The notes under the pieces were generated by a model, which saw nothing but the letters and a program-made list of their open reading frames with translations, had not been told where the DNA came from and did not search any database. 64,000 nt of DNA from Salvator merianae (Eukaryota; Chordata; Lepidosauria; Squamata; Teiidae). Of this stretch, positions 34,612 to 46,262 are shown piece after piece; the first letter of the stretch is position 1; each line of letters opens with the position of its first letter. The position numbers and the translations under genes are program-made. Where the stretch lies: NCBI GenBank assembly GCA_003586115.2, contig QVOM02000116.1, forward strand, positions 38,446,128-38,510,127, in the 5' to 3' direction.

Positions 34612-34801
34612 CAGTGGCGGCCCATTGCTTTAAGGGCAGGTGTTTGGAACCCACGGGAAGAGGATGATCACCATTCGTGGGGCCTCCGGGCCTCCATACT
34701 GTCGCAGCTGTCATATTGACAGTATGGAGGCCCTGCAAACAGCGATTGCCTCCTTCCTGCAGGTTCCGAACACCCGCCCTTAAAGCGATGGGCGGCCGCT
34801 G
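34612..34801. mobile_element. Palindromic hAT-like MITE, full copy C
   Basis: Left cagtggcggcccattgcttt, right aaagcgatgggcggccgctg, 190 bp, symmetrical about 34710 where gcctccatactgtc faces gacagtatggaggc. Flanks tgtgtaga and tgtatgga match at six of eight. This is the best-preserved palindrome of the family in this window. Part of a 203-codon minus-strand open frame (34451-35062) runs through it, which is an accident of the palindrome. Confidence 0.9.
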
Positions 34802-36259
34802 TGTATGGATGTGAGATTTACCTGGAGCATATTTCTGAAACTTTTTCTGCATGCAGACGTTTCTCCTGGAAAGTGATCCTTCTCTGAAGTCTGATTTAAG
34901 TGAAAAGAACAACATCCAGAGCCATTCATCATTTAACATAACAGTGCAAGAATGGCCTTTTCCCCTGGGGTTGGGGGTTGCTTGATGGATTTGGTCAAAC
35001 AGGGGGAAGAGACTGCAGGCTTTAGAGCAACTTGGTCTTCCAGATAATGTAAAGTTATTCAATCAAGCTGTGGGCAGGAATGGGTTGCAAAGGACCTTTG
35101 AGCTCCAGGAACATCCTTTGCCCTGACTGACAGCTGGAATGTGACTGTTTTCCCAGCTGCTTCAAGGAGTCCTGCTATCTGCAGCTCCAGATGTTCAGAA
35201 ATCTTTTGTTCAGGACACAAAAGGGGTGAGAATTTGTGGGAAAGCATAACTGGCTTCTTTGAATTGCCTGGGGACAACCTCATGCGGATGGGAGCTCAGT
35301 TTCTGTGCGGAGTAGTCATTTCTTGAAAGGTCTGTGGAGTGGAAGGAATTCAAATAATCAGGAGGATTCAATTTTCCAGAGGCACACAATAAGGTCCCAT
35401 TTGCAAAAGCAGATGGCATATTCTAGATCCTGCCTTCAAGATCATACAAAAGGGCCCAGGACACCCCAGGAGGGCCAAAAATATAAGCTCTTTGGCACCT
35501 CAATCTGCCGTATGCCATGACGGGTCCCGTGTGGGTAGGGAATAATCACCCATAGAATGGCTTTTACTCCAAAGAGATGAGGCAACATGAGGAATTTGCA
35601 AAATGCTACCTTGAACATTTGAGATGACCATTCCCCCATTATGGAAGAGACAAGGAGCAAGATGAACGCTTGTGTGAGTTCACCTTTGCCCTCAATCCCC
35701 TTCTGGTCTTCTCAGGCCTTGGGGCAGTGAGGCAATCTGTGACCAAGTCAGACCCGCTGAGGCTTCTCCCAACCCATTGCCAGGTCTCTTGAGTTCAACA
35801 GGGGAGGCCAGAAAGGGAAGCCAAGAGCAAGATGACCTCAGCAATTGCTCAAATTGCTTCTAGGGCTGAGTTTGCTGAGTGTCCTGAGTTTGCTGTGCTG
35901 TTTGGGAAAGCAGCTGAGACAGTGTATGGCCTAACCCTAGGCAACATTTCTTTCCTCAGGCAGGGAACGTTTGTTTCCACTTACCCAGCAGGAGGTTTCC
36001 AGCACCACTGTTGCTACTTCCCTCCAAACCCTTTGCCTGTACTTTCTACCTAAAAATTGCAGGCAAAGGGATGGAGGGGATGGGGAAGGGGGAGAAACAG
36101 ACTAACAACATTTGCTTCCTCCTCTATTTCCTCCCCTCTAAACAGAGCAAATATGACAATCAGCCAAGAGAGATGTGGCTTCAGGGGAACCCGTGACATG
36201 CCAGTAGAAGAGCTTTTTCAGAACCTCTGGGTGATTCTGCATTGGCTGGCATACTAGAA
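34802..36259. other. Unassigned non-coding DNA
   Basis: No recognised gene or repeat. Short open frames only. Confidence 0.3.
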
Positions 36260-36354
36260 CAGCAAGTGTCCCTTCCTTGCACTGGTGTAGTATAAGGGAG
36301 ACTCTGGGTGGGGGCTCCCCTAGACCACACCAGCATGCAGAAGGGACACTGCTG
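36260..36354. repeat. Imperfect 95-bp palindrome, probable MITE
   Basis: Left cagcaagtgtcccttccttg, then cactggtgtag. Right ccacaccagcatgcagaagg, then gacactgctg. The arms are complementary with few mismatches around a loop near 36308 (gactctgggtgggggctccc). No target duplication was recognised, so it may be a hairpin module of a larger element. Confidence 0.55.
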
Positions 36355-38189
36355 GTCACCCTTCTATATAAACAGCTCTTGATCAAAGGTGCAATTACTG
36401 TCGTGTGAAACCAGCTGTTTGAAAGGAACCAAAAGTCCCCCAGAAAATGCTACAGCTGGGCAGTTGGCCCTGGTGCATCCTTGGTTTAGGTGGCTGCTGA
36501 GCCCAGTGCTTGGTTATTATTGCCCTCAGTTTGCACCATACGGAAGGTCCATCCTGCTTCCTTTGACAGCAGCTCATTCCACACTACCTATGCCTCTGTC
36601 CTTAATAGTGCCACAGTAGTTTTTAGGGAAAGTGGCATAAATTATACAGCAGCCTTCTCCAATGAGGCTTCTTGTATGACTTGACTAGGGCCCCACTAAG
36701 TCTTGCTGCCTCTGGGCTTTTGGGCATTTTCACTCTTACCTGGCTCTTTGGTCAGTGACAGGAGCCCTTTATTTCTGTAGTTTTGGTGAGCAACCATCTA
36801 AGAGAGAGCAAGCCATTGAATGCCCTCTAGGCACAGTTGGAGCTTGTCTTTTAGCTTCATAAATTCTCATGTCAAAGCTCGGTCATTTGTTCAGTTCCCT
36901 GTGAGATCAAAAGCAGAGTGAGATTCTACAGTGCTCAGATTCCCTGCATTTTTGAAAGTTTTTTTTATTAATCATGAGTTGCTCTGGCAGCCTTCTCAAA
37001 TGCTCTGTGGCCTTCATTTAATCAGTCACAGTCAAAGCGCTGACTCGGCCCGATTGCAGTTTGCCTGATCCAAGCACAAAGGAAAGGGGAAGAGGGAGGC
37101 CGCAAGCCCCCAAGGAGATGGAGAGGTTAAGTGATTTGCTTGGATCCAAATTCATTCTGGACTCCTGTTGCTTTCTTGGAGGGAAACGCTGAACTTATGC
37201 TCTTCTCTGCATAAGGAAAAATGTATATCCTTCATCAATGGTTTGCTTGCTGTTTGGACCATATTTATGGATCAGTAAATAAAAAGAACAGGAAGTTTAG
37301 ATGCACAGAGAGTTGGAGTGCCAGTTAGCAGTAACAGGAATATTAGCATGCATATTCAGAGCTGATGAAAGTGCCTGTGCCCACCGTGCTTCTCACAAAT
37401 GAACTTTTTCAGATGTTGAGATGGCATACTGCATAATTTGCAGCTTTTGCAAATGAACAGAGAGAGAAAAGTTAGGCTGCGGTCACAGCTTTACTTTAAT
37501 CCTTCTTTAGCTCATTTTTTATTCTGAGAGACCACACATATTTCTGTATCTTTTGTGGACTGTCCTCCCCAGAAAGGGACTATGCTTTATTTGTATTTTG
37601 TTGGTATTAAGGCTGTTTAAGCTTTAAAGTTTTAATTAAAGTTTCCTTTAATTTTCAAGGTATGATTGTGCATGAGGACCCTTTGGAGTGTCTTCTGGGA
37701 GGGCAGAAGGATGGTTTCCATTTTGCTCTCGCCCAGTGTCAGACCATATGGGCGTTCTAGAGGGGTGATGCCATTGTTTCCCACTTCCTTCTTGGCCCGT
37801 ATCATCTCCTCCTCCTTTCCCCCTTCTTCCTTCTGTTTAGCCTCAATGATCTTTTATTTAGCATGAGTGTGCAATTTCATGGATAGGTTTCATATGCCAC
37901 TGTGTGTGGGGGGCTCCCTGCCTGCAACAGTGACTTAACTGTGTCCTTACAAACATGGTTGGCTGTGCTTTCAGGCATGCCAATGCCAATTGGTCCTGGA
38001 CTGACCAGCCCCCCCCCCCCGCACTTCTGCAGCTGCATGGATGGAATCTTCCCTGCTTTGCCCTTGCTGCTTATGACTGAATGGATCTCCAGCATAGCAG
38101 GAATGGCACCAAAGCAATGGGATAAGCCTTCTGTATTTGGAGGCCTGTCCCAGTACAGCACCCTGTACCATCTCTGGAGATCACACAGT
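36355..38189. other. Unassigned non-coding DNA
   Basis: No gene or recognised repeat, apart from a C10 run near 38010. Opposing open frames at 37877-38341 probably reflect MITE-like sequence beginning near 37900. Confidence 0.3.
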
Positions 38190-38586
38190 CTCTGGAGCCA
38201 CTTTTGGGTTTTCTGAGCGCTAGGTACTGGAGTTCTTACCCTCAGTTCCCCCAGGGAACATTTTGGTGGTGCGATGTGGTGCACTGCCAAAATGTGGCCA
38301 CTGTTAGACTGGAACAGAGAGTCTTGTGCCCTTCCTCTCACCTCCCTGGGGTGGTATAGCTGCCCCTGGAATGGAATGCCAGTAGACCAGAAAAAACAAG
38401 TCTGGTGTTCGAGTTTAGGTAGTCATTTTAGCCACCAAGACCAGGATATGCTCCACCAATATGTGGATGGAGTGGCCCAGGGAATGGGGGGGGGGCTCTC
38501 TCTTCCATCCTAGTGTATGGAAAAGAAAGGCCTGAAGTGGACTGGACATTGCTCTGGATTGTTCCACAGATAAGTGCAGAAATAGC
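38190..38586 (-). mobile_element. Three-hairpin MITE family, partial copy 4 (inverted)
   Basis: The right end is acagataagtgcagaaatag. Inside, gggaacattttggtggtgcg ... gcactgccaaaatgtggcc is the second hairpin and cagtagaccagaaaaaac a degraded first hairpin. The left terminus was not recognised. Confidence 0.45.
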
Positions 38587-38739
38587 TTATGTGTGTGCAA
38601 ACAGCAGCAAGATAACCATCACTCAGATCCTGTCAAGGTAAGGAAAAAACTAGATGGGAGCATACCCAATCAGAAAGACAGAAAGGAAGTGTCCTTTATA
38701 TTGTGCAGGGTTCAGAATGAGATGTGGAACCCTTCTAAC

Positions 38740-39159
38740 GGCCCTTCTGCACTTACCTGTGAAGGTCTGGATCCGTGGATCTGCATCAGGAAGGGGCTAG
38801 TACCAATCTGTTATGGACCATTCTCTTTATCAGCCCTGAAGCTTGTGTGAGCTTTTGAGCTGGCAACAATGGGCAGTAATTAAAGTTCCTGTCCTTGGAA
38901 CCCTGAGGGACCCATTTCAGTGGCATAACAAGGCCCTAGTATACCAGTAGACCTTGTTATCAAGGTCTATCAGTATTCCAGCCCAGATGCTGCCCAGGAG
39001 ACCATTTCGGATCTCCTGATCCAGAATACTCTCTGTCTTGTGTAGATGGAGCATACCAGATGGGGCTTCTATAATCTGCACCAATGCACAAAAGAAAGAG
39101 GCCCAGAAGAGGACTATGTGCCAACAGGTCTGGATCTAAGGTAAATGCAGAAAGGCCCT
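38740..39159 (-). mobile_element. Three-hairpin MITE family, copy 5 (inverted)
   Basis: Left ggcccttctgcacttacctg, right aggtaaatgcagaaaggccc, clear inverted ends. Order on the plus strand: taaagttcctgtccttgg, gggacccatttcagtggcat, then gtagaccttgttatcaagg, the reverse of copies 1, 2, 6 and 7. 420 bp. Confidence 0.75.
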
Positions 39160-40609
39160 GAGAATACAGAGCCATTGGCCATTTTCTTTCAGTGGATTCA
39201 GATTTTATGGTGGACACCTTGGATTGCCTTCAAAAACTTCTGTGCACCTAGAGCCAACGTATGAGGTATAAGGAAGATTCAGCATCCCAGAATAGAAGCT
39301 ACCAAGATGGTATTGCATGGAAACCAGTGCTGTATATGACCCGCCAATGAAGGAGCAGAAACAAGTCATGAAGATGACAAAGTGATTAGAATAATGTAAG
39401 CAAGAAACGATCATTTCTCTTTACCCCCCTTGCTAGCCAAACATGTCCATGAAGACAGCTGGGCAAAACGATTGTTACTGCAGGCATGAAATATCTAAGT
39501 CACCTGAGGGTGACAAAGCAGTGTTTCTTTATGCCAGACCAAGGTCAGGGACCCTGGGGAATTCAGACATTGTTGCCATATATCTCTGTTCAGGACATAT
39601 GCCAACAGTGATAACAGCCTCTTCTATTGTGCTGGGAAAGAACTTTCTTGCTCCCTCTGTTATACTCTGTTTCCTCTTCCCATTGTCCCAAGGTAGGATC
39701 CTTGTTTAAGCCTGTCAATTAGCATGGGAGACAAAAGTGACCTTCAAAGAATCAAGGATGAAGGGGTATAAAAACAAGATCTTTGAACAGCAAGGTGTAA
39801 AGCTAACAGAAAAATAAAGCTGCAACTTTTTCATGGAATTTAAACTGGCAAAGTGAAGAAAGCTAATAAGGATTGGACTTCTGGCAAAAGAACTATGAAC
39901 TCAGTTCAGTCACAGTACTGAAATCAAATTCCTTGACTCAGAATGTGGCCTCAGGTACACATTTTTAGTTCTACTAGGTTGCCTTTTACACATAACTCTA
40001 GTTTCTCTAGGTCTGAAGAAATGTCTCTTGCAAATGCATTCTATCTTCAGCCTTGTGCCCTTTACTAATTAAACAGGAACCGCCAGTCTTTAATGTAATG
40101 AGTTGTTGGAGTGTTGAGCTAGACCTTTAGGGAGTTTCTTCATAGTCTCTTGGAGCATGGAAAATGGTCACCAGAGCGGTCCCTGAGTGGTGCAACCTCA
40201 CAGGAAATGCTGCTAATTGCACTGGCCTTTCACATGGAGTGCTCCCTGGTGCAAAACCACACTGGGGAGCACACCTATGGGACACCATTTTAAAATAGTC
40301 TCCTAAGCATTGCTAGGGCATGGTTTGCTCCAGTTACCACCAGGCTGGAACTGAAGTGCCTACACAGTGAGTGAAACTTAACACCGTTTTGCTGGGTTCT
40401 GGGAATGGTCCACTTCTGAGGCCTTTTCCAGGTGTACTGCTAAAATCTCCCCCCACTGGGCCTGCAGTTTGGGAGGCCTAGGATCTTTCATTCCCTGGCC
40501 TCTGAAAGTAGACCAGGATAGACAGCTCTCCTGGGGAAGGCTGTTGGCACACTCCTCCAAGTGCCTCCCATTCCTGGCTGAAACTGCTTGATTCAGGCCA
40601 GTGAAAATA
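39160..40609. other. Unassigned non-coding DNA with a MITE-like core near 40140-40560
   Basis: The words tctgaaagtagaccagg and gacagctctc near 40501 match 9610-9640, and cctaggatctttcattccct near 40478 is hairpin-like. Ends were not resolved. The rest is unassigned. Confidence 0.35.
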
Positions 40610-40770
40610 ATCCATGGTGCGGAAGCAAGCTAAGAGTCACTGGATTCAAGTCCCCCACTTGGATATGAAGGCTCATGGGATGACCTAACCTAAGCTACCA
40701 AATGAAAAGAAAGAGAATGCTGCATTGCCTGGGGTCTTTGGAGGAAAGGCAGAATATAAATACTAGAAAT
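40610..40770 (+). repeat. tRNA-derived SINE with L2-like tail, diverged
   Basis: ggattcaagtcccccacttg is B-box-like and is followed by gctcatgggatgacc, the usual post-tRNA text of a squamate SINE. The tail ggtctttggaggaaaggcag, then aatataaata, matches gggcgggatataaat-type tails. Confidence 0.5.
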
Positions 40771-43700
40771 AGATATTTTAAAATGTTTCCATATGTGAAA
40801 CAACCTTCATTGTGCACTTTGGCCATTTCTACATGCCATTTCTGCTCTCAATCTGGCACAGAATCAGCAGTTGTCAGTAGGGTATGTTTTAGCCAAGTGG
40901 CCAGAAGCAGCCGACTTCTGGAGCCATGTCCAGGTACTTGGTGAAATGCTGCCAGACTCCTCGGCCCCAGTTGCTAAATGACTGGTCTGGTAAACCATCT
41001 TGGAAAGCTATGGCACAGGGTACAGCACCATTTTCGTGCTACATCTTGGTCCAACACTTCATCCCATGTAGATGCAGAATTCTGTCGGGAGATACGGCCT
41101 CCTGATAGACCAATCACAATGCAGACAAGTAATTCCAATGAAGTTGGCACAGCACAGACAGTCTTAGTCCCTAAGCTTGCACTGAACCCATACCACTGTT
41201 TTGAGCCACCTTGAATTCAGGAATCTGAAAATGGATCCTGGTAGGTGAGAGTGAGCGAACCATCTCAGATGGCAGTGACAGTAGTGGTTCAACCATTTTT
41301 CAGCAGCTCCCAGCCATCTTGTCTGCTTCGGGAAAGGTCTAGGTCTGTGTGTCCCAGGTCTTGTGCCATGCACCCTCTAAGTTAGCCAAGTGTTCTTGGG
41401 AGTGACAGAGACCACTAACATCTCACTGGATTTGAACATAAGTGGAGGGGAATGTCAGTTTCTGCAGAGAGGGACAAGTCAATGATTGGAAATGGAGCCT
41501 GACCCAGGTTGCCATATGCATCAGATTGTACCTAGTTTGCTAAAACGGTTGCCCTGTTTCCATCACTAGCTCTCCCTTCATTCTGCCATTCACCTCTACC
41601 TGCTTCCTCAGGAAGAAACAGGGGAGCTGAAGTGATTGCACTCTTCCACCTAGATGATGAACATGGTTCCACTAACCTTGCGGAGGCCGCACTAACCTTA
41701 CAGAGGGCAGTGCCTTCATTGGCGTGGCCTTTTCATGGACTGGCAAAACTGGTATCCCATCTCGTTCACTGTTAAGTCAGACTGCATTAAATGAATGGGC
41801 ATGGAGACTAAAACTGGCAGCCGCTTCTGCAAGTCAGCCATCATGCAAAGGCAAGGGTAGTCCAAGACACAAGAAGGAAAGGTCAGGATGTGAGTAGCAA
41901 CGTCAGAGCCACTTCCCGCACACTGGTCCTTAGGAGTGTTTCCCTTGCTCTGCACACTTCAGGGGTGTGAGTGTGGGGCTCAGACACCTCAGCACAGCAC
42001 ATAATGGATATATGCTGCACTGGGGATCTGGGAAAAGCATCTAAGGCCGTGCAGTGGAGACTTACATTGAAGAGCTTCCTGCTGTAGTGAGATCCAACTG
42101 CCAGACCAGTTAGCTTTTGTATGTGGGTTGGATGGGGTACCATCTTGCTTTTTGCTTCAGGCAGCAAACTGAGGCGGGCTTGTCCTGACTGAATCCCTCA
42201 TGGAGCCATCTATCCAGTCTATCCAATGCCCAGGTCATTGGAAGAACATTTTCTTTGTTCTTGAGTTGTCCTGCTCGTGTACACTGTTAGCTTTGCTTGG
42301 GTGGAGACAGGGAGGTGATTGATGCTTTCCATGCTCTAGGCTTGGACTTGCTTCACACAGATGTGTACAGTAGACAGTTCATAATCACAAGCAAACGTTA
42401 CATTATTGGCACAGACTTTTCTCACAGGAATCTCAAACTTTTGGTTGGGAGGACTTTCTTATAACCTAATCCAATCATTCTGAAGGAATTAGATGTTCGG
42501 CTTGACTTGCTTGTTTTCTTTTGCATTATCTGAAAACACTTCTCAATGTTAACAGACACAGGACTACATTCTTCACTCACAAATGTACAAACAGAGAAAC
42601 AAATGGCCATTTATTGGCCACGTCTCCACACGACATTCAGAATACCTCAGAGGGGCGGTGAAGTCTGCCTGTCTCCACAGCACCCCATGCCAAAGTGGTG
42701 TGAAGGCACGAGGAGGGACTTCAGTTTCCCTCCCAGTCATAAAAACTTCAGTGCAGGAAAAGCAGCTCTGAAGCTGCTTCTCACTCACGGAGCCATGCCC
42801 CCACCCCAGCAAAACAGGACGCATTTCCATGCAGGCCTTCTGCACCTGCACACTGAGAGCAAGGAGCACAGGCCCAAAGACTGCAGAACCGCAACCTCCA
42901 GGAAGGCAGTGGAGCCATCAGATCCCTTTCCAAGGCTGCCTGAAGCTTATAGAAGCCTGGCAAGAAGCCTGATCCAGCACTGAGTTGCTAAGTCTAATAA
43001 AGGAAATGCTTTGAGCCATTAAATATCGATTAGAAAGTGCAAGCATTCTTTGATTTGCATAAGTTGAAATTTTCTCCAATTTTCTGGTTGGGCAAAACAA
43101 CTAGCAATGCATCGACCTCAGCCTGGTAGGAACATTACAAATTTAGACTTGTGAATGTTGTGCTATAGTTTTGCCTATCTGAACTGATTGCTGTTGAAAC
43201 ATAAACACACATTATTTTAAAACCAGTTGAGCTTTAGCTTCTTAACTACCTAGTGAGGTTGACCAGGCCCTGAAGTGTTGCCTTGAATGAAACATTCAAC
43301 TGGGCTAAGTGGAGATGATTCGTTTCCCACGTACTTATGTTTCTTCTCCTTTATTCTTCCATAAAGCGGCTATCTCCAGATGGTGAGGGGAATATGTGAG
43401 AACTTGTTTGCATCTTGCTGTTGCCTCTTGCCGTCCCTGCCAGAAGGCAGGGCAACCTTGCGGGGCAAGTGCAGGCATTTACCTGCCTGGGATCTTTCTC
43501 CTGCGATGACATGCTGCACACATCTGGGTATTTCAATGGCATGAAATGCCTAGAAGTGCACAGGCACCAGCTTCCTGTACCTGTGCCTGTGCCTGCGTTA
43601 TGAGCCTCTAGTGGAAGGCTATAACACAATCTGGGGGCCATTACCAAGAAGGCCTCCCTTGAGCTCCGCCATTCTTATAACTGAAGATGAGATAGTATAA

Positions 43701-45034
43701 GATCCCTTCTGCTGAGCTTAACTGATAAGCAGGCTACATGAGATGAGGTGCTCCTTCATTCTTCCATCCTTTTTCCTTTGTTTCCCAGCTCTTTCACTTC
43801 CTTTCAGAAGTGTGCAAAATGCCATTTCTAATGTTTTGTAAATCAACTGAAATTGTGCCTTCCCTCTAATTGGGAACTGGCATTTGCTCCCGGGGGTGGG
43901 GATGGGGGGGGAGAGGGGGGTCTTGCCAAGCATTCCACCTAGCAGACTACAGCCCCAAATGGTGTTTTGCTTAGTGTGGCAGTATTGCTGAAATTTAAGA
44001 GGTTTCCTATCTCTAGGCTCAAACGGACTGGGTTATATTTTCATAATAACGTTGCTCATAGCTCCCTGCCGTGCATGGTGTAATAGAAATTCTTTGCTGA
44101 AACTAAGGCTTTCTAATTGATTTCAAAGGAAGAAAGGAAAAGCAGTGGTTCTTAAATCACTGGCTTGATGCAAGACAGATTTTGTGTTGACTTGGCAAAC
44201 TGCAAGAGAAGAACGAAGATGAAAGAGATGACAGAAGCGTCAGCCTTCTCTGAGGAGTCCCACCTCTCTCGCCAAATGAATCAAAATCATCATCAGCATT
44301 GCTGGGGAATGGAAATAATAGGAAGAAAGTCTGGAAGATAACATCTGTTCAAGTGTCAGAATTTATTAATGGGAAGAAAAAGGAAACTACAGGCACACCT
44401 GGGGTAGTTAGAAAATCTGTGATACTAGCAAATGTGCAGTTCAAGATCGTATTGTTTTTTAAAACCCTCCAGTGTGATTGCACCGTACAGATCAAAAGAA
44501 CTCTGGGGCCATTTAAGGAGCATATGAAAAGCTCAAGTGTATTTTGTTACTTATGATCTCGTATACTCTCCGTTCACAAACTGGATTGTGAATGCAATAA
44601 AAGCTGGAAATGCTGAATAGCAGGCGATAGTTAAGAAGAGTGAAGTCATGTATAAAGTAAACAAATGTGGATACAAATGTTGTATATAATCCTTTTATAG
44701 AATGCTTGAGCTGCTCAGATGCCAGATGTGTGCACCTTTTAGGGGCAATATCTCAGGCTTTGAAGAAAAGGGAAGAATATTTGACTATAGAAAGTTATAT
44801 GTGCCCATAAAATGTCTTTCCTGTGTGCTGCTGCCAAACGAGAACTATCAGTGAAATAATCACTGCTGGATCTGGTTTTCCTTCCATCCTTCCTCTAAAC
44901 TTTATGCACAATTTGAGTGCAACCTGAGGCAAGTGGTGTGTTCCTACTGCTGATTCTTGACCTTAAAGCAAAAACCAGGGAGGGAGGGTTATATTTTAAA
45001 TATGTTTTAGGAATATTCTATATATTTTATCTTT
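40771..45034. other. Unassigned non-coding DNA
   Basis: About 4.3 kb with no convincing gene. 40830-41095 has facing words (ggccatttctacatgcc and catgtagatgcagaa) that may be TIRs of a degraded element. A 145-codon open frame at 42546-42983 shows no domain and no splice context. The G-rich run near 43890-43920 is simple sequence. Confidence 0.3.
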
Positions 45035-45100
45035 TATTGTTGTGACCTGCCTGAGACCTTCTGGTGAAGGATAGAATATGAATTCTTAAATAAATAAATG
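45035..45100 (+). repeat. L2-like 3' tail with (AAAT)n
   Basis: gttgtgacctgcctgagacc, then ttctggtgaaggatagaata and aaataaataaat. Very similar to 31870-31955. Confidence 0.55.
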
Positions 45101-45174
45101 TAACAGAAGGGTCATCATCACAGAGCTGTCTGAAAAGCCAGGCATCACTAACATGTGACCCTATAAATATTGCT

Positions 45175-45375
45175 GATCTACAACTTGGAGGGACTATGGT
45201 TCAGTGGCTATGCAAGCAGCCTGGAAAGCAGAGGTTCGATCCCCAATTTCTCTCCAGAAGTAGGCAATGGCAAACCACTTCTCTACCTCTGTCAAGAAAA
45301 CGGCATAGAATGTCCCTGCAGTCAACCAGGAATCGGCCATAACTTGATGGTACCCAACAGCAATAACTCACACCA
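45175..45375 (+). repeat. Sauria-type SINE (tRNA head, BovB-like tail)
   Basis: The head actatggttcagtggctatg, then ggttcgatcccc, resembles a tRNA A and B box. The body aggcaatggcaaaccacttc, then tgtcaagaaaacggcataga, and the end gccataacttgatggtacc is the BovB-type tail found in Sauria SINEs. A mirror-orientation relative lies at 490-660. Confidence 0.7.
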
Positions 45376-45865
45376 TCTTTTGCTATACATTAGTTAGCCC
45401 TTCTTTAAAGGGCATCCTACCCCCCAAACCAAGGAGCAGAAAGCCATTATTTTTAAAGGGAATTACTGCATGACTAATCATAAGGAAAATGGCTTCAGGG
45501 ACAGAAAATGATTTCTTGACCAGAATAGTAAAGAAATTCAACTCACTGATTTTCCCTGTGGCTCCCTTTTTTTCAACTGTGACAGCCTAGTTTTAACCCC
45601 ATGAGAAGAACCCCTTGGATGAAACCAGAAGCTTTTCTGGTTCAGATTCCTGTTTCCCACAGCAGCTAATCTGCAGTGGTGACCCCTGGATTGTAACTCA
45701 TGGGATGGGCAAGAAAGAGGTTCTAGTAGAAATCTTACTCCGATCTGCCACTGTCCCAGATGTGATCCATGGGTCACCACTAATAACTCAGAAACAATCT
45801 GCAAGCCAGGGCTGGTATCTGGATATTGCAGGCAATCGTATGAGCTGTTCCTTTCTCTCTCTCTT
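45376..45865. other. Unassigned non-coding DNA
   Basis: Nothing recognisable. Confidence 0.3.
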
Positions 45866-46262
45866 TTATTTTAATATTTATTTTATTTCAAACAATATAC
45901 AATAGTAAATAAAAATTAACAAATTAAAAACAAAAACCATCCACCTCTACTAAATGGGTAGATCAGATTTGTGGCTCTGCAACTGTCCTTTATATTCCAT
46001 TTCTGTCCAAATGGGAGATTGTGTTGATTATTCCTTGAATCACTGGGTTTCCCGTTTGTTGACGGAGATAGGTTACCACTCTTGACCACACCTGTATAGC
46101 TGTCTGTAATGTCATGTTTTCCATATATCTCATTCTTTTTTCCCTTATAAAATCAAACATCATTTGTTCACTTATACTGGCAAACCACTCCATTAACTTT
46201 CTCTTTCTCGGGGTTTCCAATTTTTGGTTATTACTGCCTTAGCTGCCATCAGCAATTGTTTA
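45866..46262 (-). pseudogene. L1-like LINE, ORF2 C-terminal end and A-rich tail
   Basis: The minus-strand 76-codon frame (45990-46220) contains RKLMEWFASISEQMMFDFI, then TAIQVWSRVVTYLRQQ. Just upstream in another frame is AAKAVITKNWK-like text, as at the end of L1-type ORF2. The plus strand to the left (45866-45940) is T- and A-rich, fitting the tail. It is a different subfamily from 27355, or too diverged to align by eye. Clade assignment moderate. Confidence 0.5.

Noticed and set aside
34451..35062. 203-codon minus-strand open frame, one of the longest in the window
   Set aside because: A large part lies in the palindromic MITE copy C and the rest shows no domain. The palindrome makes stops rare in several frames.
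42546..42983. 145-codon open frame, with an opposing 98-codon frame
   Set aside because: No domain, biased composition, no exon signals. Mirrored open frames suggest low stop density rather than coding.
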